DNA of 64,000 nt, from contig JBPWQW010000001.1 of the NCBI GenBank assembly GCA_051814705.1, forward strand, positions 1,550,001-1,614,000, read 5' to 3'. This document shows positions 17,344-26,654 of this stretch, piece by piece (positions within the stretch are counted from its first letter, which is position 1; each line of letters opens with the position of its first letter). The translations under genes and the position numbers were made by a program. Source of the DNA: Geojedonia sp051814705. GTDB lineage: Bacteria; Bacteroidota; Bacteroidia; Flavobacteriales; Flavobacteriaceae. The notes under the pieces were generated by a model. The model saw only the letters and a program-made list of their open reading frames with translations, was not told the origin of the DNA and did no database searches.

Positions 17344-17356
17344 TATGTTATACATA
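17344..17356. promoter_or_regulatory. Operator site C, susC-susD
   Basis: TATGTTATACATA is a perfect TATGT-N3-ACATA palindrome. It covers the predicted transcription start and ends 13 bp before the susC start codon. A bound regulator here would block transcription, as expected for a repressor. Confidence 0.7.
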
Positions 17357-17369
17357 AAACTAACGAAAC

Positions 17370-20300
17370 ATGAAAAATAAACAACTAATTAAGCAATGTA
17401 TTGCTTGTATTGCCATATTGCTTTGTGCAAGCATGTATGGACAGCAAAAGACTGTATCGGGTACGGTTACAGATGTCTCTGGGCAACCTTTGCCGGGTAC
17501 TAACATCCTTATTAAAGGTACCACAACTGGGGCACAAACCGATTTTGACGGAAATTATTCCATTCAAGCGAGTTCAGGAGATATTCTGGTATTCACTTTT
17601 ATTGGGTTTGTTTCACAAGAAGTTACCGTAGCTAGTGAGGCTATAATCAATGTGACGCTTACAGAAAGTGTATCCATGTTGAATGAGATTGTTATTACGG
17701 GTTATGGTCAACAAACCAGAGCAACGTTAACCACTTCGGTTTCAAAATTAGACACCCAAATTTTGGAAACGTCAACACGATCCAACGCCGCTACGGCCTT
17801 ACAAGGGACTATTGCTGGTTTAAGGGTGACTAATACCACTGGGCAACCAGGTTCTACACCTACAATTGTGTTGCGCGGAGGTACCAATTTTAGTGACAAT
17901 GATGCGCCTTTAATTTTGGTAGATGGAATTCCAAGCTCTTTTTATGCTTTAAATTCAGATGACATCGAATCTATAGAGGTCTTAAAAGATGCGGCAGCAA
18001 CGGCTATTTATGGAGCAAGGTCTGCCAATGGAGTTATTTTGGTAACCACTAAAACAGGTAAAGTTGGGAATTCTTCTATAAATTATAAATATAAATATAG
18101 TACGAATGAAGAAAGAAATGATCAACAATATATTGGTGCTGCAGATCATATAAATTATAATAGACAGTCTATAGCTTGGTATAGGGAGGTTGTTAATAAC
18201 CCAGGTAGTTTTGGTGCTTTTTTAGATGGTAACCATAGTGCAGCCACTGGTAATAATGCCACTAACGATCCCTTTACCACGCAATTGTTGACATCTTCAA
18301 ACCAATACTTATTAAGTCAACCGGGTTGGAGTTCTATACCCGATATTTTAAATCCAGGTCAAGAGATTTTATTTTATGATAATAAAGGAGTTGGGGATCG
18401 TATTTATCAAAATAGCGAAACAAAAGATCATTACCTGTCTTTTGATGGTGGTAACGAAAACGGGACTTACTATTTAGGTTTAGGGCTTTTGGATAATGAC
18501 GGTTTAGTTTTAGGATCAGGATTTAAAAGATACTCAGGTAAGTTTAGCGGTTCGTATAAGATTAAAGATAATGTAAAAGTAAACTCTAATATTTTATACT
18601 CACATTCTAACCTTAGTTTAAGCCCTTTAGGTAGTGATGAAGTAGTATTTAGAAGATTTCAAGGTCAAGCTGCAACATCAAGAACATATGATAGCAATCT
18701 TGATGGTACCTTTTCTGATGTATATGCCGTAGGACAAAATGAAGGTTTTGGTAATCCATTATATTATCAGGACAAATTTGTTAGAAAAAATCTAGAACAG
18801 CGTTTATCGGCTTCGGTAGGTATAGAATGGGAAATTATAAATGACTTAACCTTGTCGGTAGATGGTAGTCATTTTACCATAAATAATCATAACGAAAATT
18901 TTAATAGAGCATACCGTGTTGGGTCTACTACAGGGCCTTTGCGTACAGGTCGTGAGGCTTCGGTTAGATTACAAAGAACATTAAGAGATCAGTTAACGGG
19001 TACCTTAAATTATATTAAAAAGATTGGCAATCACAACTTTAATGCCTTGATTGGAGCAGAATATTTTAAAGATAACTTTTTTCAAACTTCTGCAGGAACA
19101 AGAAATTCTCCAACCGATTTAATTGAAACCCTTAACGCTGGAGCAGAAGCAGATGGTATTCCATCAAGTTTTGAATCAGAACAAGTTATTGTATCAACGT
19201 TTGGTAGATTATTATATGATTACGACAGTAAATATTTGGTTAGCGCGACGTTTAGAAATGACGGAGCATCTAGGTTAGGTAATCAAAAATTCGGATTTTT
19301 CCCAGGGTTATCATTTGGTTGGAATGCACATAACGAGGAATTCTTTCAAAACTCTTCATTGAGTAATACTATAACAAGACTAAAACCAAGATTAAGTTAT
19401 GGTGTTAACGGTAACGTGAGTTCTATAACCCCTCCTGGTCAAGCAGACTATAATGGGAATTATGCAGTATTTGGATCTTATGGAGAGCAAGGTGTTTATA
19501 ATGGGCAAACGGGTTATGCTAATTCATCATTGGCTACTCTAGATCTAGGTTGGGAGCGTTCAACTACATTTAACGTTGGTTTGGATATATCGTTTTTTGA
19601 TAGCAGACTTACCGTTATAACAGATTTATATTCAAGAGACGTAAAAGATAAAATAGCTAACCTTACTTTGCCATTTTATACTGGATTTAGCTCCATTAGA
19701 ACGAACAACGGAACCTATAGAAATAAAGGATTTGAGTTACAAGTAAACGGTGATATTATTAGAAATGATGATTTAACTTGGAATGTGGGTGCCACATTTA
19801 CATCCAATAAAAATTATGTGGTTAAACTTCCAGAAAATGATAATGAATTAAACAGACAGGGCGGAACTCTAATCTGGAATCCAAATACAAATCAAGCAGA
19901 ATACGTTGGTGGATTGCAAGAAGGGCAGCGCTATGGTGGTGACCTTGTGGTAGCTTTCGAGCAAGCTGGTGTTTATGCCACGCAAGCTGAAGCGGATGCT
20001 GATAATGCTATTACAGATGAATTTATGCCAGGAGCAAGTCGAAATAAACGCTGGGCCGGTGATGTCAAATGGGTCGATCAAAATGGAGATGGCATCATTA
20101 ATGGTTTAGACAGAAAAATTATAGGTCGTACTACCCCTGATTTTGTTGGAGGTTTAACCACGAGCCTATCCTATAAAAACTTCAATTTATTTGTTAAAAC
20201 AGATTTTGCTACAGGACATTTAGTATGGAATCACATGAGGAATAAAGGCTACGGGCAAACCCAAGGAAATTTGGAACAACCCGTAGAAGTATTGGATTCT

Positions 20301-20645
20301 TGGACGCCTACTAATACCGATACTGATTGGCCACGTTTTGTTTTTGTAAATGGTGCAAAAAACGTTTGGAGAGGTGGTGAAGGAGCAGGAAGTCTACAAA
20401 CCGAAGCAAATAATCGTTTTTGGGAAAAAGGGGATTATTTAGCCCTGAGGGAAGTAAGCTTGAGTTATAAGGTACCTGCCAAATATTTTAATGATGTCAT
20501 AAAAAGTTTAAGCGTGTATTTAACAGCTACTAATTTACATTATTTTAAAAGTATGAGTGGCGATACACCAGAAGTTGGGGGTGTACAATATGGGCAATTC
20601 CCTGTACCTCGAACATTTACAGTAGGACTTAATCTAACATTTTAA
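17370..20645 (+). CDS. SusC/RagA-family TonB-linked outer-membrane transporter (NanO-like by context)
   Basis: This 1091-residue transporter has a signal peptide (1-25, ending MYGQ) and a CarboxypepD_reg-like domain (about 27-105; VSGTVTDVSGQPLPGTNILI). A plug domain (about 110-235; the SusC signature LVDGIPSSFYALNSDDIESI) and the beta barrel follow, ending in the aromatic strand GLNLTF. With SusD it forms the gated outer-membrane importer of oligosaccharides. It lacks an STN domain, so it is not FecR-controlled, unlike the SusC at 38976. Next to sialic acid genes it recalls NanO of Tannerella forsythia. It is co-transcribed with susD (11 bp gap). The substrate is inferred as a sialylated or desialylated glycan fragment. 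Confidence 0.92.
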   Translation: MKNKQLIKQCIACIAILLCASMYGQQKTVSGTVTDVSGQPLPGTNILIKGTTTGAQTDFDGNYSIQASSGDILVFTFIGFVSQEVTVASEAIINVTLTESVSMLNEIVITGYGQQTRATLTTSVSKLDTQILETSTRSNAATALQGTIAGLRVTNTTGQPGSTPTIVLRGGTNFSDNDAPLILVDGIPSSFYALNSDDIESIEVLKDAAATAIYGARSANGVILVTTKTGKVGNSSINYKYKYSTNEERNDQQYIGAADHINYNRQSIAWYREVVNNPGSFGAFLDGNHSAATGNNATNDPFTTQLLTSSNQYLLSQPGWSSIPDILNPGQEILFYDNKGVGDRIYQNSETKDHYLSFDGGNENGTYYLGLGLLDNDGLVLGSGFKRYSGKFSGSYKIKDNVKVNSNILYSHSNLSLSPLGSDEVVFRRFQGQAATSRTYDSNLDGTFSDVYAVGQNEGFGNPLYYQDKFVRKNLEQRLSASVGIEWEIINDLTLSVDGSHFTINNHNENFNRAYRVGSTTGPLRTGREASVRLQRTLRDQLTGTLNYIKKIGNHNFNALIGAEYFKDNFFQTSAGTRNSPTDLIETLNAGAEADGIPSSFESEQVIVSTFGRLLYDYDSKYLVSATFRNDGASRLGNQKFGFFPGLSFGWNAHNEEFFQNSSLSNTITRLKPRLSYGVNGNVSSITPPGQADYNGNYAVFGSYGEQGVYNGQTGYANSSLATLDLGWERSTTFNVGLDISFFDSRLTVITDLYSRDVKDKIANLTLPFYTGFSSIRTNNGTYRNKGFELQVNGDIIRNDDLTWNVGATFTSNKNYVVKLPENDNELNRQGGTLIWNPNTNQAEYVGGLQEGQRYGGDLVVAFEQAGVYATQAEADADNAITDEFMPGASRNKRWAGDVKWVDQNGDGIINGLDRKIIGRTTPDFVGGLTTSLSYKNFNLFVKTDFATGHLVWNHMRNKGYGQTQGNLEQPVEVLDSWTPTNTDTDWPRFVFVNGAKNVWRGGEGAGSLQTEANNRFWEKGDYLALREVSLSYKVPAKYFNDVIKSLSVYLTATNLHYFKSMSGDTPEVGGVQYGQFPVPRTFTVGLNLTF

Positions 20646-20656
20646 AATTTAAGAAC

Positions 20657-22162
20657 ATGAAGAAATATATATTTATACTATTTGCTGCAATGGCCTTTAG
20701 CGCTTGTGAGAGCGAACTTGAATTAGTTAGCCCTAGTGAATTAACGGCAGCCGGATTCTGGGATACAGAAGAAGGTGCAAGATCCGCACATACAGGACTG
20801 TATGTAAACTTAAGAGATGAAGCTGCAGATTTATGGTTATTAGGTGAGATGAGAAGTGATATCTGGGGTGGTAGAACCTATGAATCCCCTTTCAACGAAA
20901 ACTTGATACGATCTGAAATTAATATATCAACTGCTCCCTTTGGAGGTTGGGCAGGTTTATACACCAACATTCACAGAATAAATGACTTTTTGGTAAATGT
21001 GCCAAACGTTAGCTTTCTTAATGAAGCCGATAAAAGCCACCTGTTGGGACAGGCCTATGGGTTAAGAGCGTTATATTATTACACACTTTTAAAAACTTGG
21101 GGCGATGTGCCTATTATATTGGAACCTTTTACTACGGTTGATCCTGCAGGTTTAAGCAGGGAAAGGTCTCCACAAAGTGAAGTCATGGCCTTAATAAAAT
21201 CAGATTTAGCCGCTTCGTTGTCTGCCTTTGGGTCTGATAATAGTTTCTTTGGAGGAAGCAAAATATTTTGGTCAAAAGCTGCAACTTTAGCTCTAAAAGG
21301 CGATGTATACATCTGGTCCGGTAATGTGCTTGGTGGTGGCGCTTCAGATTTTACTGAAGCAAAAACAGCCTTACAACAAATAGCATCATTCGGAATTGGT
21401 TTAGCACCTAGCATCGCAGATTTATGGGGTGCAGGAAACGAAAATAACAATGAATTTATTTTTGCCATTCAATATAAGCAAGACGAAAGGGAAAACTTTT
21501 ACAATAGCTTAACCGGTAGAAGTACAGAAATCAACCCTCAATTTGACGATATGGGGAATTCCATGAGCAGTTTTATCATTGCAGGAGCTAACCGATACGG
21601 CCAGTCTGAAAAAACCATCTTGCTATTGGATGACAATGACGACGCACGTAAAGACGCTACATTTATTAGGTTGTATGTTGATGACAATAGCGGTATTGGT
21701 TATCCTACTTATAACGAACCTAAATATTTTGGTTCTATATTCAATAAGTTTTTAGGTGTTGTAAAAGGTTCAGAGCGTATTTTCGAAAATGATGTGCCTT
21801 TATACAGATATGCCGATGTGGTATTGCTTTTAGCTGAGGCTAAAAACTTACTTGGCGAAGATCCTTCTGGAGAAATCAATCAAATCCGTCAACGAGCTTA
21901 TGGTGCTAATTATGTTCCTTTAACTCATGCATACGTTAACAGTACGCCAACAGCCAATGCCAATGCCATTTTAAATGAGCGCTATAAAGAGTTTATTGGT
22001 GAAGGCAAACGCTGGTGGGATTTGAGAAGAGCCGGAAATAGTTTTGTAATTGATAATGTGAGTTTTTTAAATCCTGGTGATGAGTATAAGCTATTACTGC
22101 CTATTACACAGGATATGATAGGTAGAAACCCGCTTCTTGATCAAACTCCTGGTTATAATTAA
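20657..22162 (+). CDS. SusD/RagB-family surface glycan-binding lipoprotein (NanU-like by context)
   Basis: This 501-residue protein has a lipoprotein signal (MKKYIFILFAAMAFSACES, Cys17) and SusD features: the N-terminal helical TPR part with GQAYGLRALYYYTLLKTWGDVPII, and the C-terminal NERYKEFIGEGKRWWDLRR block. SusD proteins lie on the cell surface and close over the SusC barrel to capture glycans. The gene is directly downstream of its SusC partner. A strong terminator follows at 22213-22240, ending this transcript before the GH2 gene. In Tannerella the equivalent NanU binds sialic acid. The ligand here is inferred. Confidence 0.92.
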   Translation: MKKYIFILFAAMAFSACESELELVSPSELTAAGFWDTEEGARSAHTGLYVNLRDEAADLWLLGEMRSDIWGGRTYESPFNENLIRSEINISTAPFGGWAGLYTNIHRINDFLVNVPNVSFLNEADKSHLLGQAYGLRALYYYTLLKTWGDVPIILEPFTTVDPAGLSRERSPQSEVMALIKSDLAASLSAFGSDNSFFGGSKIFWSKAATLALKGDVYIWSGNVLGGGASDFTEAKTALQQIASFGIGLAPSIADLWGAGNENNNEFIFAIQYKQDERENFYNSLTGRSTEINPQFDDMGNSMSSFIIAGANRYGQSEKTILLLDDNDDARKDATFIRLYVDDNSGIGYPTYNEPKYFGSIFNKFLGVVKGSERIFENDVPLYRYADVVLLLAEAKNLLGEDPSGEINQIRQRAYGANYVPLTHAYVNSTPTANANAILNERYKEFIGEGKRWWDLRRAGNSFVIDNVSFLNPGDEYKLLLPITQDMIGRNPLLDQTPGYN

Positions 22163-22212
22163 TAATAAATTTATTTTTCATATTTGTTTTGAGTTAGTAT
22201 GTAAAGTTGAAG

Positions 22213-22240
22213 AGGAAAGGGTAAAACCTTTCCTTTTTTT
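22213..22240 (+). terminator. Rho-independent terminator after susD
   Basis: AGGAAAGG and CCTTTCCT form an 8-bp stem around the loop GTAAAA and run into seven T residues. It separates susCD from the GH2 gene, though read-through may occur. Confidence 0.85.
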
Positions 22241-22254
22241 ATAAATAGTTCGTC

Positions 22255-22365
22255 ATGACCACAAAAAGAAGTAATATAAAAAAACCTGCCATCGCAGAAA
22301 TTGGAATTTTGGTAATGCTCAATTTAATATTTAGCAATACGAATAGTTTAATAAAAATCGAGTAA
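22255..22365 (+). CDS. Small ORF (36 aa) overlapping the GH2 start codon
   Basis: An ATG at 22255 opens a 36-codon frame whose TAA shares its last base with the ATG of the GH2 gene (TAATG). The peptide begins MTTKRSNIKKPAIAEIG and has a short hydrophobic middle (IGILVMLNLIF). It begins 14 bp after the susD terminator. It could be a leader peptide that couples translation to GH2, or a chance frame. No homologue is recognised. Confidence 0.35.
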   Translation: MTTKRSNIKKPAIAEIGILVMLNLIFSNTNSLIKIE

Positions 22366-25300
22366 TGAACAGAGCAATTCAAAACTTAAAATTCGCATGG
22401 ATAATGTGTTTGGTGTCTTATGGCGGTCTACAATCCCAAACACTAGATCCCGTAATAGAAAACCCAGATGTTATAGGTATAAACAAGCTAGATGCAAGGG
22501 CCACATTTTTTCCCTACAACACTTTGGACTTAGCGAAAGAAGACAAGCTTTCAAAAGCTGATAATTATGTATTGTTAAATGGAATTTGGCAATTTAGTTA
22601 CAGTGAATCTCCAGAATCAAGACCCAAAGATTTTTTTAAAGAAGATTATGATACCTCTAACTGGAGCAGCATAAAAGTACCTGCAAACTGGGAAGTGGAA
22701 GGTTTTGGAATTCCTATTTACGTAAATGCGAGCTATCCGTTTCAAAAAGGGGAATTGATTCCACCCGATATTCCAGATGGACATAACCCTGTAGGTTCGT
22801 ATAAAAGAACGTTTACAGTTCCTGAAAATTGGAAGGGTAAAGATCTCATTATTCATTTTGGTGCTGTAAAAGCGGCGTTTTATATTTGGATTAATGGTGA
22901 GAAAGTGGGGTATAGCCAAGGCTCAAAACTTCCAGCGGAATTTAATATCACCAATTTTGTAAAACCGGGTAACAATAGTGTCGCTTTAGAAGTGTACCGT
23001 TGGAGTGACGGCAGTTATTTGGAATGTCAGGATTTTTGGAGGATTTCAGGAATAGAACGTGACGTATATATTTACGCAAGACCAAAAGTACAGCTAGCGG
23101 ATTTTTTCGCAAAAGCGGGACTGGAAAACAACTATACCGATGGTGTTTTCGATTTGTCGGTAGATGTTAGTAGTAAGGCTAGCAAAAATCAAAAAGGAAC
23201 TGTTACTGTCGAACTAACTAAAAATAATGAAACAGTATTTCATTCAGCTTCAGTTTATGATCTCGAATCCAATTCTACAAAAACCTTCAATTTCTATAAA
23301 AAAATTCCTCAGGTCAAAACCTGGTCTGCAGAAACTCCGGAACGATATCAATTAAACATTCTAATTAAAGACAAAAAAGGGAATGTTTTAGAAGCTATTT
23401 CTAAAAAAATAGGATTTAGAACTTCTGAAGTTAAAGACGGTCAATATCTATTGAATGGAAAACCTATTTTATTTAAAGGCGTAAACAGACATGAACACGA
23501 CCCCAATACCGGGCATGTGATTTCTCGGGAAGACATGCTTAAAGATGTCATGATATTTAAGGAATACAACATCAATGCGGTACGGACCTGCCATTATCCA
23601 AACGACCCGTACTTTTATGAGTTGTGCGACGAATATGGTATTTATGTGATTGATGAAGCCAATCTTGAATCTCACGGCATGGGCTATGCTTTGGATAGAA
23701 CATTGGGGAACAATCCGGCTTGGTTAAAGGCGCATTTGGCACGTGTGGAACGCATGGTGCAACGGGACAAAAATCATCCGTCTATCGTAATTTGGTCTTT
23801 GGGTAATGAAGCTGGAAATGGTTATAATTTCTACCAAGCATATCTAATGGCGAAAAAAATGGATAACACTAGGCCAACCCAATACGAGCGTGCGCTACTC
23901 GAGTGGAACACCGATTTGTACGTTCCCATGTACGCTACGCCAAAAGAAGTGGAGGCCTATGCCAAAAACGAAAACATGACAAAACCTTTAGTGCAATGTG
24001 AGTACGCACATGCTATGGGAAATAGTATGGGCGGTTTTAAAGAATATTGGGACTTATATGAAAAATACGATAAATTACAAGGCGGTTTTATTTGGGACTT
24101 TGTGGATCAAGGCATAAAAACCATTAAAAACGGCAGGGAAATTTTTGCTTATGGTGGTGATTTTGGACCTGAAGGCACACCAAGCGATAATAATTTTTTA
24201 AATAACGGTTTAGTACAACCCGATCGAAGGCCAAACCCGCATATTCATGAAGTGGCTTATGTTCAGCAAAATGTTAAGTTTTATGAAAATGACCTGAATA
24301 AAGGTGTCATTGATCTCAAAAACTGGTATTTCTTTAAAGATTTATCCAATTATAAATTAAACTGGGACGTGATCGCGAATGGCGAAGTGGTTGAAACAGG
24401 CTTCCTAGACGATATCGTAACAGCGCCGCAAGCTATAAAAACGCTTAAGATTCCTTATACAAAACAATTTAAAGCGGGTGTGGAGTATTTCTTAAATGTA
24501 TCGGCTGTATTAAAAACAGATGAACCCTTGTTACAAGCAGGTTTTGTAGTGGCTTATGAGCAATTTCAACTGCAACAGGCAACTGTTCCACTTCCTGAAA
24601 ATGCGACGGCGTCTCTAAGCTATCAAACAAAAGAAGGTGTCATTACCGTGACCGGAAAGGATTTGGATATCACATTCGATGAAAAAACGGGTACCTTGAC
24701 AGGTTATAACTATAAAAATGAAAGTCTTTTAAACAGTGGCCCGAAAGTTAATTTTTGGCGAGCGCCAACCGATAATGATTACGGTGCTGGCACACAAAAA
24801 AGATATAAGGCATGGAAAGATGCTGGAACTTCTGAACCAGTAACAACATTGGTAAAGCAACTCTCAAAAAGTGAATTGCAACTGAGTTTTACAAGAAACT
24901 TGTTTGATGGTGATGCTCTATTAGTTGAAACCTATGTCGTACATGCAAATGCGGCTGTAAAAGTGACCAATGCATTAAAAGCCTTAAAAGGGAAGCACTC
25001 CGATTTCTATAAATTCGGAAATACACTGGTGTTGCCAGATGATTATAAAAATATAAGCTATTATGGCAAAGGCCCTTTTGAAGCGTATGTAGACCGGCAA
25101 CATGCTGCAAAAGTGGGTCTGTACAATCAAACCATAGCAGAACAGTATTTCCCATACATCCGTCCGCAGGAAACAGGAAATAAGTTGGATGTGCGTTGGG
25201 TGTCACTTACAAAAGCAGATGGTTCTGGAATTAAGTTTTTAAGCGAAACGCCTTTTAGTTTTTCGGCACTTAATTACAGTGAAGACGATTTAAATTCTGG

Positions 25301-25484
25301 TGAAGTCCGAACCCAACATCACGCCGGAGAGCTGGATCCTCGAGCTGAGGTGTTTGTTAATATTGACGGTTTCCAACAAGGATTGGGAAGTATAAACAGT
25401 TGGGGAACATTGCCTTTAGAGCAATACCGACTCGAGTATAAAGATTATATGTACTCCTACTGGATGGTTCCGCTTGAAAAGTAA
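22365..25484 (+). CDS. GH2 beta-galactosidase (LacZ type), exported
   Basis: This 1039-residue enzyme has an N-terminal signal-like segment (1-25), the sugar-binding jelly roll (about 40-240), two Ig-like domains and the TIM barrel. The barrel carries acid/base Glu482 (WSLGNEAGNG) and nucleophile Glu546 (QCEYAHAMGNSMGGF). A C-terminal beta-galactosidase small-chain domain follows (about 765-1035; NFWRAPTDNDYG). Layout and length match five-domain LacZ-like periplasmic enzymes of Bacteroidota PULs. After sialidase action it would release galactose, which GalK and GalT in the right half of the locus would metabolise. It is downstream of susD but behind a strong terminator, so its own promoter or read-through must drive it. 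Confidence 0.93.
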   Translation: MNRAIQNLKFAWIMCLVSYGGLQSQTLDPVIENPDVIGINKLDARATFFPYNTLDLAKEDKLSKADNYVLLNGIWQFSYSESPESRPKDFFKEDYDTSNWSSIKVPANWEVEGFGIPIYVNASYPFQKGELIPPDIPDGHNPVGSYKRTFTVPENWKGKDLIIHFGAVKAAFYIWINGEKVGYSQGSKLPAEFNITNFVKPGNNSVALEVYRWSDGSYLECQDFWRISGIERDVYIYARPKVQLADFFAKAGLENNYTDGVFDLSVDVSSKASKNQKGTVTVELTKNNETVFHSASVYDLESNSTKTFNFYKKIPQVKTWSAETPERYQLNILIKDKKGNVLEAISKKIGFRTSEVKDGQYLLNGKPILFKGVNRHEHDPNTGHVISREDMLKDVMIFKEYNINAVRTCHYPNDPYFYELCDEYGIYVIDEANLESHGMGYALDRTLGNNPAWLKAHLARVERMVQRDKNHPSIVIWSLGNEAGNGYNFYQAYLMAKKMDNTRPTQYERALLEWNTDLYVPMYATPKEVEAYAKNENMTKPLVQCEYAHAMGNSMGGFKEYWDLYEKYDKLQGGFIWDFVDQGIKTIKNGREIFAYGGDFGPEGTPSDNNFLNNGLVQPDRRPNPHIHEVAYVQQNVKFYENDLNKGVIDLKNWYFFKDLSNYKLNWDVIANGEVVETGFLDDIVTAPQAIKTLKIPYTKQFKAGVEYFLNVSAVLKTDEPLLQAGFVVAYEQFQLQQATVPLPENATASLSYQTKEGVITVTGKDLDITFDEKTGTLTGYNYKNESLLNSGPKVNFWRAPTDNDYGAGTQKRYKAWKDAGTSEPVTTLVKQLSKSELQLSFTRNLFDGDALLVETYVVHANAAVKVTNALKALKGKHSDFYKFGNTLVLPDDYKNISYYGKGPFEAYVDRQHAAKVGLYNQTIAEQYFPYIRPQETGNKLDVRWVSLTKADGSGIKFLSETPFSFSALNYSEDDLNSGEVRTQHHAGELDPRAEVFVNIDGFQQGLGSINSWGTLPLEQYRLEYKDYMYSYWMVPLEK

Positions 25485-25536
25485 GGTGCTTTAAAAAGCT
25501 ATATTGATTGTATAGCCTATTTATTAAAAATTGGAG

Positions 25537-25623
25537 ATTTTAAGAGGAACTGAGCAAGCATTCGGGCAGTTGCGTTTGTGTTAACCTAATTAGATTTGTT
25601 TTTTTGCTCAGTTCTCTTAAAAT
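25537..25623. repeat. Long imperfect inverted repeat between GH2 and the glycine-zipper gene
   Basis: A 21-base arm at 25537-25557 is repeated as its reverse complement at 25604-25623, with one base missing. Key parts are TTTTAAGAG, AACTGAGCAA and TTGCTCAGTT, CTCTTAAAA. The arms enclose a 46-base loop, and the right arm covers the last codons of the glycine-zipper gene. The site lies between convergent genes, so it may act as a two-way terminator. The long loop and internal T-run are unusual for that and recall a mobile miniature element. I did not see a second copy in the window. Confidence 0.55.
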
Positions 25624-25805
25624 TTATCATCATTTTTGTTACGATTTATTTGCGATAGAATAGTTCCTAATCCAGCACCTATTGCTATTCCAACACCAAT
25701 CCATAAAGCTAGATTGTCGGTTGCAGCTCCAATCGCAACTCCAATTGCAGTTCCCAATGCTATTCCAACACCTGTTTTGTTCTGGCTCTTCATTCGATCT
25801 TTCAT
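25617..25805 (-). CDS. Small glycine-zipper membrane protein
   Basis: This 62-residue protein has a basic N-terminus (MKDRMKSQNK), two glycine-rich hydrophobic segments (GVGIALGTAIGVAIGAA and WIGVGIAIGAGLGTIL) and a polar tail. The GxxxG spacing is that of glycine-zipper proteins, which pack tightly in membranes. It may form a two-helix hairpin in the inner membrane. No signal peptide cleavage site or specific function is recognised. Related small proteins are common in Bacteroidota. Its last codons lie in an inverted repeat. Confidence 0.65.
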   Translation of the reverse strand: MKDRMKSQNKTGVGIALGTAIGVAIGAATDNLALWIGVGIAIGAGLGTILSQINRNKNDDKF

Positions 25806-25974
25806 TTTAAAGATTCATAATTTAGTCTGTGTATATTCAATTGTCAGTTTTTCAGTTCAGATTAACAAATATTATTTTTGCAGAATCTTCAAAGTAGGTG
25901 ACATTGCACGAGCCAACCATCATCATTACAAGCAGGTGTTTAAACTTTTTAAGTTTTTATATATTGGGATGTAA

Positions 25975-26640
25975 CTAAAACTGTTCTTTTATTATTTGAG
26001 ATTCGTCAATGCCCAATTCTTGAAACTGTTTTAGTACAGCCTCCATCATAGGGTCTGGGCCACAAAGGTAAAAGTAGGTGTTCTTGTTGGGAGCTTGGTT
26101 TTTAATTATGTCCTTGGTGATATAACCGTGCTCAAAACCCACTTTTTCTTCTTTGGATAACACATTGATAAAATGCTTGCCCAACAACTTGTTAAAATAG
26201 AGGTGCTCAATAATATCGGATTCTGTTTTGTTGGCAAAAATCAGTTTGTTATTGCCGAGTTTTTGTTCTTTTTCGAGTTTCTTAAAAATGGATATAAATG
26301 GCGTGATACCAGCGCCACCAGCAATAAAAATCCCTTCACCCTTGTATTGAATGTCACCAAATACATCGCCTATGGACAGTGTGTCGCCTGGCTTAAGCTT
26401 TCCAATTTGTTCAGTAACGCTATGGTGTTCGGGATAAATTTTTATAAAAAATTCCAAGTGTTCGTCCGTTTGGAGCGAGGTAAAGGTAAAAGCTCTAAAT
26501 TCGGTTTCCCAATTCGATTTTTTTAAGGCCACATCTACGGCTTGCCCAGCAAGAAAAGTGATGCCTTGAGGTTTTTCGGTTTTAATGTGTACCACATCGT
26601 GTGTGGCGTATTCAATAGATATTATTTTGACGTCTTGCAT
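25975..26640 (-). CDS. Ferredoxin-NADP reductase-type flavin oxidoreductase
   Basis: This 221-residue protein has an FAD-binding barrel (1-95) with FRAFTFTS in the place of the RxYS flavin motif. An NAD(P) domain (about 100-221) includes IFIAGGAGITPFISIF and the C-terminal FYLCGPDPMMEAVLKQF. It lacks an Fe-S domain and so needs a partner. Proteins of this group pass electrons between NAD(P)H and flavodoxin, ferredoxin or haem proteins. It lies 14 bp downstream of an ECF-type sigma factor gene on the same strand, a pairing that suggests shared regulation. Partner and pathway are unknown. Confidence 0.85.
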   Translation of the reverse strand: MQDVKIISIEYATHDVVHIKTEKPQGITFLAGQAVDVALKKSNWETEFRAFTFTSLQTDEHLEFFIKIYPEHHSVTEQIGKLKPGDTLSIGDVFGDIQYKGEGIFIAGGAGITPFISIFKKLEKEQKLGNNKLIFANKTESDIIEHLYFNKLLGKHFINVLSKEEKVGFEHGYITKDIIKNQAPNKNTYFYLCGPDPMMEAVLKQFQELGIDESQIIKEQF

Positions 26641-26654
26641 TATATAGTTGTTTT

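Noticed and set aside
21079..21468. Minus-strand 129-aa ORF inside susD
   Set aside because: It lies wholly antisense to a well-supported SusD gene.
25537..25623. Integron attC site
   Set aside because: The arms lack the conserved RYYYAAC/GTTRRRY ends and there is no integrase gene nearby.
25636..25974. Plus-strand 112-aa ORF over the glycine-zipper gene
   Set aside because: The minus-strand glycine-zipper frame is a better gene; this frame shows only an alternating pattern caused by it.
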